Positions 47,261 through 60,796 of a DNA stretch of 64,000 bases are shown in pieces. A model generated the notes under the pieces. The model had not been told where the DNA came from, did not search any database, and saw only the letters and a program-made list of their open reading frames with translations. The position numbers and the translations under genes were made by a program. Every line of letters starts with the position of its first letter. Within the stretch, counting starts at the first letter, position 1. Location: contig JAIWND010000006.1 of assembly GCA_025330725.1 (NCBI GenBank), forward strand, positions 248,001 to 312,000, given 5' to 3'. Source of the stretch: Chlamydoabsidia padenii. Its lineage: Eukaryota; Mucoromycota; Mucoromycetes; Mucorales; Cunninghamellaceae.

Positions 47261-47431
47261 CCCTTTTTACATCTAGTACTCCTTTGAAGGATATTGACAT
47301 GAGAAACAATGTCAATATTGCTGTATTTTAATATACTTTCCCCTTTTTTACATACATCTCTATATTTTACACCGGTCCATTATCTCTTCTTCCTTTTTTA
47401 TTTTGTATCTTTTCCTTATACTGCTTTGATC

Positions 47432-47974
47432 ATGACTGACCCTTCCTTTAGTACTGACATTAACAAGAATACTACTACGATATACTGGTATTCGACAAAC
47501 GGCATGGATAGGAAACGATTGGCTGACCGACATGTATTGGCTCTGGATGAAGCCTTCGATCGACAAGCACGTGTGGAAATATTCGACGACGAAGCGTTTA
47601 AACACAAATCAGCAGTTGCTAGTCCTCACTTGGGTACCATGACGTCGGGCGATATTCACTATGGCCTTTATCGACAACCTTCATTATGGGAATCAAACGA
47701 AGCAAGCTTGGACAATATCGATCTGGTTTTAGGAAGTAGCAGTAATCAGGGAAACAGTAACAACAACAATAGGGAAACAACTAGAACAAAGACTACTGAT
47801 GGAAAAGGAAACTCGAAAGAACAGTCTGGTCAATACCTTCGGCACTCACCATCAAATTCAAGGAACAGTAATTCAACAACAGCAACCACTACAACCACTA
47901 CAACTGATATGCGGCGACGACAACAACAACAATTTCGTGGATCTTTGGACGTGCTTTGTTGTATAATCAGTTAA
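47432..47974 (+). CDS. orphan protein ending in CaaX-like CIIS
   Basis: Single exon, 180 residues from MTDPSF. I chose the ATG at 47432 because the upstream in-frame ATG at 47309 would add a Phe/Tyr-rich leader typical of UTR. The N-terminal half is folded-looking (TTTIYWYSTNGMDRKRLADR, EAFDRQARVEIFDDEAF); the rest is Asn/Thr/Gln low complexity. The C-terminus reads DVLCCIIS, a CaaX pattern with an extra Cys before it. That suggests farnesylation plus palmitoylation and membrane attachment. No family recognised. Confidence 0.6.
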   Translation: MTDPSFSTDINKNTTTIYWYSTNGMDRKRLADRHVLALDEAFDRQARVEIFDDEAFKHKSAVASPHLGTMTSGDIHYGLYRQPSLWESNEASLDNIDLVLGSSSNQGNSNNNNRETTRTKTTDGKGNSKEQSGQYLRHSPSNSRNSNSTTATTTTTTTDMRRRQQQQFRGSLDVLCCIIS

Positions 47975-48405
47975 TAGATATATCCATTTTTACCTAGTTT
48001 ATTTCATGTTTGTTAGACCAACCACTAATCCCTAGACAACACTATTACTATTGCTATTAACTATTACTATCAACTATTACTATTACTATTATCACATCAC
48101 TATGTCTCCTTCCACTCGCCTCGTATTATCATTATCGCCACAATCTTTTATTATGCCTCATTTGTAAATAGGAAAATAGTCATCATTCTTTTTTTAAATA
48201 AACTATAATGCATTATAAACAACAACCATCAGTCTTCGTCTTTTTGTTTTGAACCCCTTACCGAACCATGCATCTTTGTTGATGATAATCGTAGCGATTT
48301 TCGGACTTTTAAAAATGCTTGTGCATAAAGCTTTCTCGTTGCCTCACAAACACTTTTCCACCTTTCTTTCTTCTCTCTCTCTCATCTGTTTTATTTTAAT
48401 CGACC
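47975..48405. other. short intergenic region
   Basis: ACTATT repeats near 48045-48100, AATAAA near 48198, and a weak motif variant at 48300. No gene seen. Confidence 0.55.
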
Positions 48406-51400
48406 ATGATAAATAGAAAACTATTTTATGGCCTATGTATTGGCTTTATTGTTTTATGGTATACCTTTGCAAGTTCATCCGAGCCAACCATGGATTTGGA
48501 ATTGTTAGGAACGAGCCCTCATAAAAAGGTAATTGGGGAACTTTGGCAAATGGAAACATGCCTTTGATAATCTACTAACCTTTATTCTTTACTAGTGCTC
48601 TCATATCGAACGCCACAAAGATGAATGTGCTTTTGTAAAGTCAGCCTGCTCTGGATTCAGTGGAATGTACTTGCGCTTTTATTACTGCTCTCAACTTTGG
48701 CGACCTCTCTCAGTCACGCTAATGGTAAAAAAAAAGAAACAGAAACAATCAAAAGAGCATACATTATACTAACTTTTGAAGTGTATGGTGTGTGTGTTTG
48801 GTGTTAGGTTTCTGGTCTATTGCTTTTATTTGGGGCAGTCAGTGTGGTGGCGTCTGACTTTTTTTGCAAGTGGAAAATGGAATCAATAGAAATTCTCTCT
48901 GCTGACCTTCTTATCCTTCTTTTGAATTTACTTAGGTCCCAATTTGCAAACCATATCTACAAAGCTACAACTATCCGAAAGCATGGCAAGTGACGTTGAC
49001 ATAAAACACCATTTACTCATTGGTATCACATCTTTTTTGATAGGCTGGGGTGACTATTCTCGCTTTTGGTAATGGAAGTCCTGATCTATTTAGCACATTC
49101 TCTGCAATGAATAGCGGGTCGGGATCTTTGGCAATCGGCGAACTCATCGGTGCGGCATTCTTTATTGTGTCTGTTGTATCTGGAAGTATGGGCATCATCA
49201 GGCCATTCAAGTCGAAACAAATCACTTTTATGCGGGATGCGTCTTATCTTACTGGTGCTATTATTATGATCACTTGGATTGTTTATCACCAACGTATTTG
49301 CTGGTATCATGGTGTTGCTCTCATCACTTATTATGTATCCTATGTATTTATTGTCGTCTTTGGAACTTATTACTTCCCTGAATCTGAAACTCCTGCTCAA
49401 CTATTGGAACCAAAGGCTTTAAACATCTCTGTCAATGAACAATTGGTAAATGAAGCGTCTCGTTTATTGGGAAATCAGGGTAATTTACAGTTGTAAACAC
49501 AAAACACTCATCGGAAATGGTACTAAAATTTTTTAATTTACATTCCATAGACATCAATGGCAAACCATTACGATTATCTATCCCTGAACATGGCTTCTTG
49601 CCCCAATCAAGTTCCTCATCGCAACACTTTGGTCATGTCATTCGCCCAGTATCGATCAACTCTTCACAACAATCTCTACGATCATCATTACGACTTGATT
49701 CTATTTATGGCCCAAGAACAGCTAGTACGAATGGATCGATCTCATCAAGGCTCTATCGTCACCATTTAGCACCACGTGTTGGGATTAGAACATCATTGTT
49801 TAGTGCAATTGAAGTAAGTAATATATTAATAAAAGAAAAAGGGCACCTGCGTTATTGTTTATTGGTCTCATTCACCTTTTTTTTTTTTTTCTTCCTTTAC
49901 CTTTTATCACTCTAGTTCCAGGAACAGGTCACTTCTATTCGAAGAGCCAATAGTACACAACTGATGCATACTCAACGACAACGTGACCCTTCTTTACAAA
50001 CACCAACTTGGCGAAGGTCACCAGAATATTCGGCGCCAAATATACAGTTTGTACGACGACCTGATGATGGATGGGCAACACAAAGATCGACACATTTGGA
50101 TGACCGACCCCCTCAAATCACATCTCAACAAAGGATATCCGATGGTGATGGTGGCAATAACATCAACAATAGTAATAGCAATAACACCAGAGATGACTAT
50201 TTTGCATACATATCAGCCAATCAACATCAAACCAAAAGTATAGACGAACGACCTCAACCTACCACCTCTCACTCAACAGCATCCGTTCCTCAAATACGAC
50301 TTGCACCACCCACTGCCATTCAGCATTGCCAACAACAAAAGCCACAACAACAACTGATACCAACACCTGATCAAGTGAATTCACTAGGTATTGGGACAGC
50401 TCATGTATTGCATACTACAGCAGATGTTGATACGGGGGAAGATCATGATCAACAATCAATATCGGTGGCGTTACCTACTCCTGACCCGACCAAACCATTA
50501 CATCCAGCTCCCGACTTTTTACTCAACGAAACAAAACCTTCTGTGGTAATGGTAGGGCCAATTCCTGTCCCTCTACAAACATATCTGGTACTGGAGGACA
50601 TCCTTCTTACTCTCTGCCCAACTTTACAAGACTGGTCCAACAAAACAACATTCTCCAAACTAAGCTCTCTGGTGGCTCTTCCACTGGTACTTGTTTTTAC
50701 ATTGACTTTACCTGTGGTGGAAAGCGAAGACATCAAGATTGACGATTTTGAAGTAGCGGCAACAGAAGATCAACTATTACCCTCGGTCTATCAACAGCCT
50801 CATTATCAGCAACCTGTACAACAACAACAATATCAATACTCACGCGATCCTATCGAATCCAATCCGTCATCAACAAACTATCTTGGAGTACCACAGAATA
50901 TACCCACTGCAACAAGATCGACTTCATCCAAGAATACTACTAATGGCTACCTGGCTGTACCAGAAGCGATCACACCAACATCATCACCATCCACTCCAGA
51001 TCACCACCATCGGTCCAGTGAATCTTCGGCAGTTGATAGTTGCTCCATTGGTTTGCCCGACGATACCGATTATTTTATGGATTCTCAACCCGAATGGTGC
51101 CAATGGCTGGTTATTGTCCAAGCTGTATGTGCATGTACCTTCTCATTCACCGTCATGTCTGGTAAGTGAGCGCGTTACAATGATGAACAGATCATTTCGT
51201 GGCACTAACTTATATATATATATTACCCAATAGTGAATGGGTTTATCGATCTTCAATACGTTAGCATTGGTACTGGTCTTGGTTGTATTTTGGCTTTGAC
51301 GATCATGTTTTATACCGATGCAAAGGAACAACCCTCTTGGTATTGGCTCCTCTCATTCGCTGGCTTTGTTATCGCTTTGAACTGGATCTTCTTACTGGCC

Positions 51401-51666
51401 AATGAAATGGTGGGGCTGTTACAGGTAAGTTGATTTATGCAAAGAGGAATATATGAACATTGACTCTTTTTGTTTTTCTTATAGGCATTGGGTGCTATAT
51501 TCGACATCAGTGAAGCTATCATGGGTTTGACTATATTTGCATTGGTAAGAACCACTATCTTCATAGACATTTTTAAATAATGACTTGCTAATATCATTAT
51601 TTATATACTCACATAGGGAAGTAGTGTGGGTGATCTGGTGGCAAACACCGCCATTGCCAAGGTAGG

Positions 51667-51710
<44 letters not shown>

Positions 51711-52114
51711 CTCAATAGATTTAACATATGATTTGGGGGGGGGTATTTACTTTTTGTAGATGGGCTTTCCAACGATGGCGATATCAGCATGCTATGCAGG
51801 TCCACTATTAAGTAAGCTGTGAAACCACCAACTTGAATAATTATTAACTCTTATCATGTTTCTTTGTAGATATGGTGCTTGGGGTGGGAATATCTTCAAC
51901 TTACCAAACATTATTGACGGGGGTACCATACAAGCTTGATATTGCACCAACTATCTTACTTTCATCGGCGGGTTTAATCACAGTATTACTTAGTACTCTG
52001 GTTGTGGTCAATTTGAATGGATATTGCATTAACAAGGAACTTGGTTGGTGGATGATCTCTGTTTATGTGGTCTGCTGCTTTATGGATGTCTTGTTAGAAA
52101 TGGATATATTTTGA
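48406..52114 (+). CDS. cation/Ca2+ exchanger (NCLX/Ecm27-like)
   Basis: Twelve exons give 965 residues: 48406-48528, 48596-48724, 48808-48865, 48936-48985, 49044-49479, 49551-49813, 49916-51161, 51234-51424, 51485-51544, 51617-51661, 51760-51811 and 51870-52114. A signal anchor (LFYGLCIGFIVLWYTFA) leads to a Cys-rich start, then the alpha-1 repeat (AGVTILAFGNGSPDLFSTFS) and further helices. A hydrophilic loop of about 500 residues, rich in Gln/Ser/Thr, separates the halves. The alpha-2 repeat is GSSVGDLVANTAIAKMGFP. This is the CaCA-superfamily layout of NCLX and yeast Ecm27, exchanging Ca2+ for monovalent cations across organelle or plasma membranes. Introns 3 and 4 use GC donors (48866, 48986). 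A 42-nt poly(A) sits in intron 10. Confidence 0.93.
51667..51708. repeat. 42-nt poly(A) run in exchanger intron
   Basis: An A homopolymer starting 5 bp after the donor at 51662. Confidence 0.95.
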
Positions 52115-52369
52115 ACATGGTGCTTCTGGTTGTGACCCATTCAAATACGTATCATGTATTTAACCTATTCTTGTAGATTGTTTAGTTTGTTAACATTTGA
52201 TATATAAATCTTTAAATAAAGTATCTCTTCAACTCCATACTCATTGCCGTTTGCCAAATCAAGGTAGCGGAATTTAAATTTGGCCGCTGTGATACTTTGT
52301 TGTTTTTGGGGGCTACAATTTTTTTTTACTTCTCTTCCACTTTGTATCCATTCTCTTTTAATATTCTTC

Positions 52370-55300
52370 ATGGATTCACAATGGTAAACAATACAGAAAA
52401 AATAATACTTATCATAAAAGTCAAACTAGTTAGCCTTGTTTGATATATAGAAGGGGGGTTGGGGAAAAAAGGAATGTCAAGGATATCTAGTTTGTACTGA
52501 GCACTTAAAAAAAGGAAAGGGTAGTGGTATAGATGTGTATATTGATCCAATTCTAACTTTAATTTACTTCTCTATAGGTCATCACTTAAGTCAAACTCGC
52601 CTGCAAGCACCAACGGCACAACAGCCTCAACATCTACAGCAAAAAACTATCGGGTATTATACGATCCAGACCTTGATCGCAGTCGGAAGCAAGGCTCACA
52701 AATGATATATCGATATGAAGATGATATGGTAATAATAATAATAATAAAAATAAAAAGAAAACACACACACACACACACTATCACTCAAGATTACAAATAG
52801 TCTTGACCCATCGTAAGCTCGATTGTATTATTCTACTCTTTATGATCTTGCCACCTTCCTCCTCCTCCTCCTCCTCCTCCCCCCTTTTTTTTATTTAACA
52901 AAAAGTACTCATCTTGATTTTATATTGTATCCTATTGTAGAGTATGACGATGACAAGAACACCACAGGATCCTCGTTTACAGATCGCACATTATGGGAAA
53001 GATGGATCAAAAGGACGAAAGACATATCGAAACAAACTGACACGTGTCCACTTTCAGGTTAGAAAAACAACAACACATTGACAACGAAACCTTATACTAA
53101 TCATACATTTGATTTATCATGTAGTTTGACGAATACTCTCTTGGCGCAAAACCTCTAGCGACTGTCCTCTTGACAAATTTATCACCACTCACCACGGAAA
53201 CACAAATTGCAACCTACCTATCTGTATACGGTCAAGTAGAACGTGTTACTATTGAAAGACATCCTGCCACAGGTGGATCTCTTGGTATCGCTTTGGTTGG
53301 ATTTGGCGGTGATGGTCACGAAGCTGCAACAAAGGCGGTGGGTAATGGTAGTAGACGAAAAATGGGTGCTGCTAATAATGTCAAAATCGAATATGATCCA
53401 ACAGGTAAGACAGAACCATATTTGGCATTGACGTTTTTTTGTACTTATCAATTTTCTGTTTTCTAGGTGAAAAGTTGAAAATAGCCGTAGTGGAAGCTTC
53501 CTCTGACACCAAAACCTCACCCACATCAAATGAATTACCAGTAAAGCCAACATCGATATACGATAAACCAACAACGACACCATTACCACCACAGCAAGCA
53601 ACATCATCAGTACAACCATCACTACCTCCTTATGATCATCGCCCTAGCCGACCATCATTCTCTAGATATCAAGAAGAAGGTGAAGTTTTAGACAGGGAAC
53701 CATCAAGAAGATCCGTATACGACCACAATTATAGATATCAACAGCGTACGACAGAACCTGTCGATGGTCGATATTACCCTTACGATCGCTATCGTGATGA
53801 TGACATAGGTAGTAGCGACCATCATCCAACACTATACCCACGGTCTTCAACATCATCTCATCCTCCACCTTACCCTTCGTCATCAAGGTATTCATCAAGA
53901 AACTACGACTCTGACAGATATGGATCTGCTTCACGAACATCTTCTTATGGCACCCCTCCACCACCATTGGCATCTTCAGCCTTGCCTCCTCCATCAACTT
54001 CTAAATGGGACAAATCTCAGCAAGCACAACCTACTGGATCGGCAAATTATTCAAGGTACAACAGTAGGAGTCGAAGTCGAAGTCGAAGCATTGGGCGGGA
54101 TTCGGTAGGTGCTGGTTATTATGACAATGATTACCCTTCCACGTCAAGATCAAGGTGGGATTATAATACTGGGCGCGACAACTGGGATCGTGATTGGGAC
54201 CGACGCAGAAAACGGAATGATTACTGGACAACTCGTGATGATCGACCCTCTCGTGATGTAAGTTTTATTTTATACCATGGTGCCAAACACAATATTAGTT
54301 TACTAACGTTTTGTTTTTTCTTCTTCACATAGGATCGACAACCGGTGACTGATAAACAACCCTCTTTGGTGATCTCAAGAAAAACGTTACCATTTATACG
54401 TGGTATATTGGAAGAACTGCGTAAAGTTTTTTATCATTATAGCTCTTTGGATGTAAGTTGGATAATGAAAAGATCAGCGTTGAAATAGAAGTTTGTACTA
54501 ATCCTTTTTTCTTTTCTTTTCCTTTTATTATAGATTTATCATGATGAAGGTGCCTGGTATATTGTTTTTGATTCTATGGGTACAGCAAAGCGGGCATTAG
54601 CAGCAATGGAAGGACAATCGCTCTTGGGTTACGTTTTACACATGACACTCCAAGATCCCTCAACAACTAACGATCTATCAACACATATCCAATCATCTAC
54701 TCCTGCGACTCTACCTCAAGAACTTGCTTTGGAAGCCAAGCCAGATGATTTAACTATACCGCCTCTGATGCCACCAACAGATACAGCGACACTCTCCTCC
54801 AACACTTCTTCACCAAAAAGCAAGATCAATGAAATACCATTCGCCACTACAACAAAATCCAGCTCTCCCGTGGTGAATGAACCCATCTTGGTGAAAACTG
54901 AACAACCAGATTACTGTCAGCCTATGGATGCTATTTCTACTAGTGCCACCACTTTGTCTCAATCCAAATCTTCTCCGCCAACTGATACCAGCAGCAAACA
55001 ACCATCATTATCACCAAAACACGACAACGTTATGGAGCATGCGAAACAGATACTATTTGATCAACTAATGGATGTATTCATGAAGGACCTGAAAAATCGT
55101 GTTGTGGGACCTTGCATATACGATTTTTTGAACCCAGCATTATACAAAAAAGCGCTCGAACAATCGACCAGTCGTAGGGGGTCAGACTCGAAAACGACAA
55201 CACCTATAGGAAATGATGGGAATGCCACTGCCTCTGGAACGACTTGCAATATACACACTCAAGCAACTTTATCATCTACGACCACGTCATCACCACCTTC

Positions 55301-57522
55301 ACCATTATTGAAGTCTGATCCGACTGAATCTCTTCATAGCAATCATATTGTCGACAAATCGGAACTCTCGGCAAGTCATCTTTATACCGTCACCACCAAC
55401 ACTTCCTCGACTTATTCAGCACTTGTTGACGGGAATATAAAAACGGAGGACGATGGTCTTTTCTCTCTACCGAATCTGGATAATAACATAATCGAAGGAG
55501 CACTACCCTCACTCAACAAACTCCCAAGATTCAAAAAGCGCTCCTCATCCTCTAAACCACCACCAAGTACAAGTGAATCGGTTGGTAATGACTCTTCACA
55601 ATCACGCCAACAATTGTATTCACCAAAATACAGCGATGGAGATAATGACGACGTTGACTCTTACAACAAATACGACTACGGCTATCGATATCCAGTAAAC
55701 AACAAACGTGGCCATCAAAAGCGACAACATCATTCAGCACTATCACCATCTTCAACACCAAGGAAACATTCGAACGGAACAAGATCCCCAGTACGACCTG
55801 CATTGGACGTGGAAGAACCCTCAGGCAATACTTTCTTCTCAAGCTCGGAAGAAGGTGAATATCAATCAGGTGCATCATCGACGTCAAGTGATCAAGAAGT
55901 GGATATCAACATGAAGGAATCGACAACCAGTAATGCAAGAGGGCCTAAGCGAACCAAGAAGACAGCGTTGGACCGGAAAAAACCTCGACGACTTCGGGAT
56001 TATCTTAGCGACGAAGAAGATGAAATCGACCAAGAAGTCCATAAAGCATTCCTCAGACGCCTTCACCAAGATCAAGAAGATGCTTCGGATAGTGACCAGA
56101 CTGATATTAAACAAGGCCTCTCGAAATCGACAACTGGTGTTACTGACTGGACCAATGGGCACTTTGATGATGGCGATGGCGATGATGATGATGACAGCTA
56201 TGATGCATTAAACCGACAATACAACAAAAGAAAACGAACCAAGCAACTTATAAAACCTGGCCGAAAGAAACAACACTTGCATGCAGGTACACTAACAGAG
56301 TCCTCTCACCTAGAAGAAACGGAAACATCGGAATTGGGTGAAGAACAAGTATCCTCTTCAACAAGCATTCATAGGAAACAGGATGGATCACAACAATCTG
56401 GCCGGGGATTCAAACCCAGTGCAAATTCCTCAGATATGGCTATTGATGTTGGTGGGACCTCGGAAGATGACGATATGGGTACTGGCAAACGCAAACGACA
56501 AGGTTGGCAAAACGACAACAAGGCGACTGGCGATGAAGCCGACACGTTTGATCAAGAAGCTTATGAACGTATGTTGTTGGCACCGGACTCCTCTGACGAT
56601 GAATGGACGATTGATGATGGCAAAAGTGGAAATGCTGGACAAGATACCTTGGACCATCACCCCGAATGGGATCCATTCCGACAAGTGCAAGACGCTGAAG
56701 ACTTTGGATTCTTACGACTTGCCATCTTGGAAAAACTCGGATTAGGTGCCAACATCCCTGAAACTGACAAGGTGACTGAAAAAAATGGTGGTGGATGCGC
56801 AAGATCTCGAGGCTATTATGTGATATCGGATGCTGAAAAGGCGACCTATCTCCCCAAAAACATGGCGGTATTGGATGCTTCTTCTCTGGCGGGACGACTA
56901 TCTTCAAGAACAAATCGGGTCAACAATCGACGGTTTGTTGTGGGGATGGTGATGCAAAAGAAGGCAATGGTGGATTCTGACATTCTGAAATTCAATCAAC
57001 TCAAGGGTCGCAAAAAACAGCTTCGGTTTGCAAAATCGCCAATCCATGACTGGGGGCTCTATGCCGAAGAACACATTGATGCGAATGACATGGTGATAGA
57101 ATACGTTGGTGAAGTGATTCGACAACAAGTAGCGGAAGAACGCGAAAAGACCTACGAACGGTGCGGAATTGGAAGCAGCTACTTATTCAGGGTGGATGAC
57201 GATATTGTAATTGATGCGACCAAAAAGGGTAGTATTGCAAGGTTTATCAACCATTGTTGTAGTGTAAGTAATATAAAAATAAAAAAAAAGGAGGGGTATG
57301 TGAAAAGAAGGCGACAAAGAATGCTAATGGACTTTTTGTAAATCATAGCCAAACTGTAGCGCCAAGATCATCACTGTCGACAAACATAAAAAAATCGTCA
57401 TCTACGCCAATCGCGACATTGAACCAGGCGAAGAAATCACATACGACTACAAATTCCCTCTAGAAGCTGATAAAATACCTTGTCTTTGTGGAAGCAAGTT
57501 TTGTAAAGGGACGCTCAACTAA
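52370..57522 (+). CDS. SET1: SET1-type histone H3K4 methyltransferase
   Basis: Eight exons (52370-52383, 52578-52728, 52941-53057, 53125-53404, 53467-54257, 54333-54452, 54534-57263, 57349-57522) give 1458 residues. Parts in order: a short N-terminus with [16 protein letters not shown]; an RRM ([20 protein letters not shown]); an Arg/Ser/Tyr-rich disordered region; a second RRM-like domain ([20 protein letters not shown]); a very long Ser/Asp-rich region; the n-SET block ([20 protein letters not shown]); and the SET domain ([42 protein letters not shown]) with post-SET Cys ([13 protein letters not shown]). Set1 is the catalytic subunit of COMPASS, which methylates H3K4 at active promoters. 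The first exon of 14 nt is supported by phase. A GCGGAATTTAAATTT variant motif is about 100 bp upstream. Confidence 0.95.
52761..52779. repeat. (AC)n microsatellite in SET1 intron
   Basis: A CA dinucleotide run in the second SET1 intron, followed by a TCC run near 52857. Confidence 0.9.
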
Positions 57523-58473
57523 TGGAACAATACACAAATGCATCGATATATATATATTGACCCTCCCTTTCTTTATAGTTATACATATTCATAATACACT
57601 TTAATATATACACTCCCTTCCTTGATCCTTACTGTAATGATTAGTTGATTTTTTAATGTAGTTATGTCAAATATTTATAATTAAACAGTTTTATCTCTCT
57701 TTATCTTGTCTTTTTATGTCAATGGTGTTGTTGGGGTTTTAATGAGACTGGATAAGTGACCAGGTGCAGGAACTTCTTGGTTAGCATTGCGGACTTTAAA
57801 CCTCTGGGTTTGACTTGCATGATTTGGAAATGGCATATGCTGTTAATACGAGGCATCTACCCTACACCTTTCAAATTTTTTGATCATTAAAAGTCTTTAT
57901 ATCACTTGTTGATATTGTTGAAAAAAAAAGGGGGGTAGTAAATTTTAAAAAGGAAACGGAATTTGAAAAAAAGTGCGGTGGAAAAACTTATCAAGGCTTT
58001 TTTTATAACGAGGATATAAACTGTCAGATGATACACCAATCCCTTTATGTCTCCACTTCGTCCTGAATTTACGTACCGAATAGCTAGGATGAAACAGAAG
58101 GAGGTGATTGTCAAACCACACCGATACTCATTTTCCGAGCAAGAGACGAGGTCGCTCAAATGTAACGGGATTTAAAAAGCATAATTCACATGTCAAAAGA
58201 AAACAAGCTCACATCAGGATTGATTACCTTTTTGAAACAAGAACTGTGATGATGATGAGGATGTTAATAATAGGTATTCTAGTGATCAGTTTTCATGCTA
58301 TTCTATTATTCATGTCGAATCATCTCATTCTTTTTATCCCCAAAGTATGGTGTAGCACACACACACACGCACATTATAAAACATTTCTTTGCTTCAGTAT
58401 TTTCAAATCCCGCCATTTGTCCCTTTCTCCTTCCTCTTCTTTTTTTCTTTTTATGTATCTCTCTTCTTTAGCC
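57523..58473. other. intergenic, promoter side of LPAAT
   Basis: Motif variants GCGGACTTTAAA near 57790 and ACGGGATTTAAA at 58165-58176, and an exact motif at 58402-58412. CA repeat near 58357. No gene seen. Confidence 0.55.
58402..58412 (+). promoter_or_regulatory. TTCAAATCCCG element
   Basis: This is an exact copy followed by CC, 62 bp before the LPAAT start. Confidence 0.65.
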
Positions 58474-59567
58474 ATGGACTACCTTCGACAAGTACCATCC
58501 TACGTTTATATATCCAGTTTAATTTTTTCTGCTGTACTCTATCGCAAGTTCGGTGGCTATCGATCCCGAGGTGTGATGGCCATTGCACTTGTGTTTGTAA
58601 TGGCAATCTATGGCATGTTGGCGGCTCTCTTCTTACCTCTCTTTGGCAAAGCAGGACTGATCAATTACACCGTCGGCAGGGGTTATTATTATCTCGGTAG
58701 GGTTTTTACTGGTGTACGATGCACTATTATGGATGAACATAACTTGTTAGAATCACCTGCTGTGTATGTTTGCAACCACCAAAGCAGTTTGGATATTATG
58801 GTTATGGGTGCGGTCTTCCCCAAGAACACTTCTGTTGTTGCCAAAAAAGAAATCAAGTATTATCCCTTCTTGGGCTGGTTTAGTAAGTTGATTATCATAA
58901 TATAACACTGGGATGCATACTGACACATCTTCTTTTGTAGTGATACTCGGCCGCGCTATCTTTTTGGACCGAAAAAATCGTACCAATGCTGTAAAACAAG
59001 CCAAACAAGCATCTGATGATATTCACAGAAAGAAGGTAAAACGATGGTATGGGATGGGTGTGAAATGGATACAAATAAAGGGGGAGGGGAATAATCAACT
59101 GGTATTATAAACTTATCAATATCATCTGACACTCTTGTATTATGTTAATAGATTAGCGTATGGTTGTTCCCTGAAGGAACCCGTGGTCATTCCTCCAAGG
59201 TCGATCTTTTACCCTTCAAAAAAGGTGCCTTCCATATGGCAGTGCAAGCCCGTGTACCTATTGTCCCTGTGGTATTTGCCAATTACAGCAACATTTATTC
59301 TACCAAAGCAAAACGCTTTGTCCCTGGAAATATTAATATTAAAGGTAACCGATCTCTCTCACACAAAAGGAAATGCTATTCAAAAAGGTCATCAATCACT
59401 CTACCTTAATACTAATACCTTCCCCCCCTTTATCTCTAGTCCTACCACCTGTATTGACCCATGATATTCAAGAAGACTCGGCTTCTATTGACGAACTCAG
59501 TGTGCGTGTGCGCGAAAGCATGCTCACCGCACTTCGTGAAATCTCTCCACCTACCAAGGATGAATAG
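58474..59567 (+). CDS. SLC1: 1-acyl-sn-glycerol-3-phosphate acyltransferase
   Basis: Four exons (58474-58882, 58941-59035, 59152-59344, 59440-59567) give 274 residues. Start chosen at the ATG in CCATGG context; in-frame ATGs upstream would include the promoter motif. Two N-terminal membrane helices are followed by block I (VCNHQSSLDIMVMG, the NHx4D catalytic His-Asp), the GRAIFLDR block, block III (LFPEGTRGH) and VPIVPVVFANY. The enzyme acylates lysophosphatidate to phosphatidate on the ER, supplying the substrate that lipin (39751) later dephosphorylates. Length fits fungal Slc1. Confidence 0.96.
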
Positions 59568-60796
59568 TTTAGATGGTTGTTGTTTTTGTATAGTATCATC
59601 ATTCTTCTTATATATTAGTATTATCATCATTTATCATCACCCTCATTATCCAATAAAAACGTTTTGATATTCCACTTAATAAATAAAGTCCTTGTAGCTT
59701 GTCCATTAACTTGATGGTCCTTCTTTTAGGGTCGAATAAGCGGCGAATGAAATATCAGTTAATATTATGTGGGAAGTATGTCCTTTTCTTTTTTCACTTG
59801 CCGTAGGCCGAAGCCCTGTACCCTTCCCTCTCAAAGGAGGGTTGCCAGCCATATTCTCATTCCAAGAATTGACCGACAAGTTGTTGTTGTTTGTTAAAGG
59901 GGTGGACATCCCCAAGGAAAGTTGAAAAGGATTTACAAATCTCTCTTATATGATGTGAAAATGAAAAAATCAGATAATCAAAACCCATGGATTGTCAAAT
60001 TTTAGCAATCTTATACAGGATTGGCCATCAGAGTTCGCATTAATAAAATGACGCCTATAGGAAACCACTCCGGCTAAATTTTTCCCTAATACTCCTTTTT
60101 TTATGCAGCGGACTTTACAAATTTACTTCATCTGATCCCTTTTTTTTTCATTCGTCGACATAAAACAGTATATATAAAACTAGTAATCATAGGCAAAGAA
60201 TAAATGAAGTGATGCTCTTATCTGACTTGATCAGGAATCAAGTATACGTGGAGGTTTGAAGTAATCAAGGTTTGGTAGGCCCATCACCTTGCAAAAGCAA
60301 ACAAAATTTTAAACCCCGTCGACCAAGATTTGCTAGGCAGGCTCGAAATGGCCACTACACACTCAAATGTTTATTCATCCCAATGATATCTGAAGTGTAA
60401 TGTTTTGTTCATCTATTACTAGTGATAGTGAATAAATTTATCAGATATTAAAGAATTGGTACCTTTTGGCATCACATATAGAATAGATATGTGTACCAGT
60501 TAACTCTATGCTTTCCCATGTGGATAAATTAAAGCGCCGAATAAATGGATTACTTCTCTTCAAACAAAAAAAAAAAAAAAAAAAAAAAGTAGACTCCCTT
60601 CTTTCTTCATCTTCCGTATCTCCCCACTCCCCAAAATCCACCTTTTTATATAATACATCCTTAGGGAGCTAATTCTTGTTATATTCTTTACATTGTATCG
60701 ATTTAACAGTACTTTACTTTATTGCTGTTGATTGTATACTTAATTCTATCTTAATTTACTCTCCTTCCCTTTTTTACTCTCCCGTCGGATACGCCA
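59568..60796. other. intergenic, no gene seen
   Basis: AATAAA signals near 59655-59690. Motif variants GCGGACTTTACAAA near 60108 and TTTTAAACCCCGT near 60307. An A-run around 60566-60588. No supported gene. Confidence 0.5.

Larger units (their letters stand above)
46141..47431. other. intergenic with long poly(T)
   Basis: T-run at 46358-46411, motif variant TTTAAATCCCGA at 46788-46799, exact motif at 47110-47120, CAC repeat 47228-47260. No gene seen. Confidence 0.55.
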
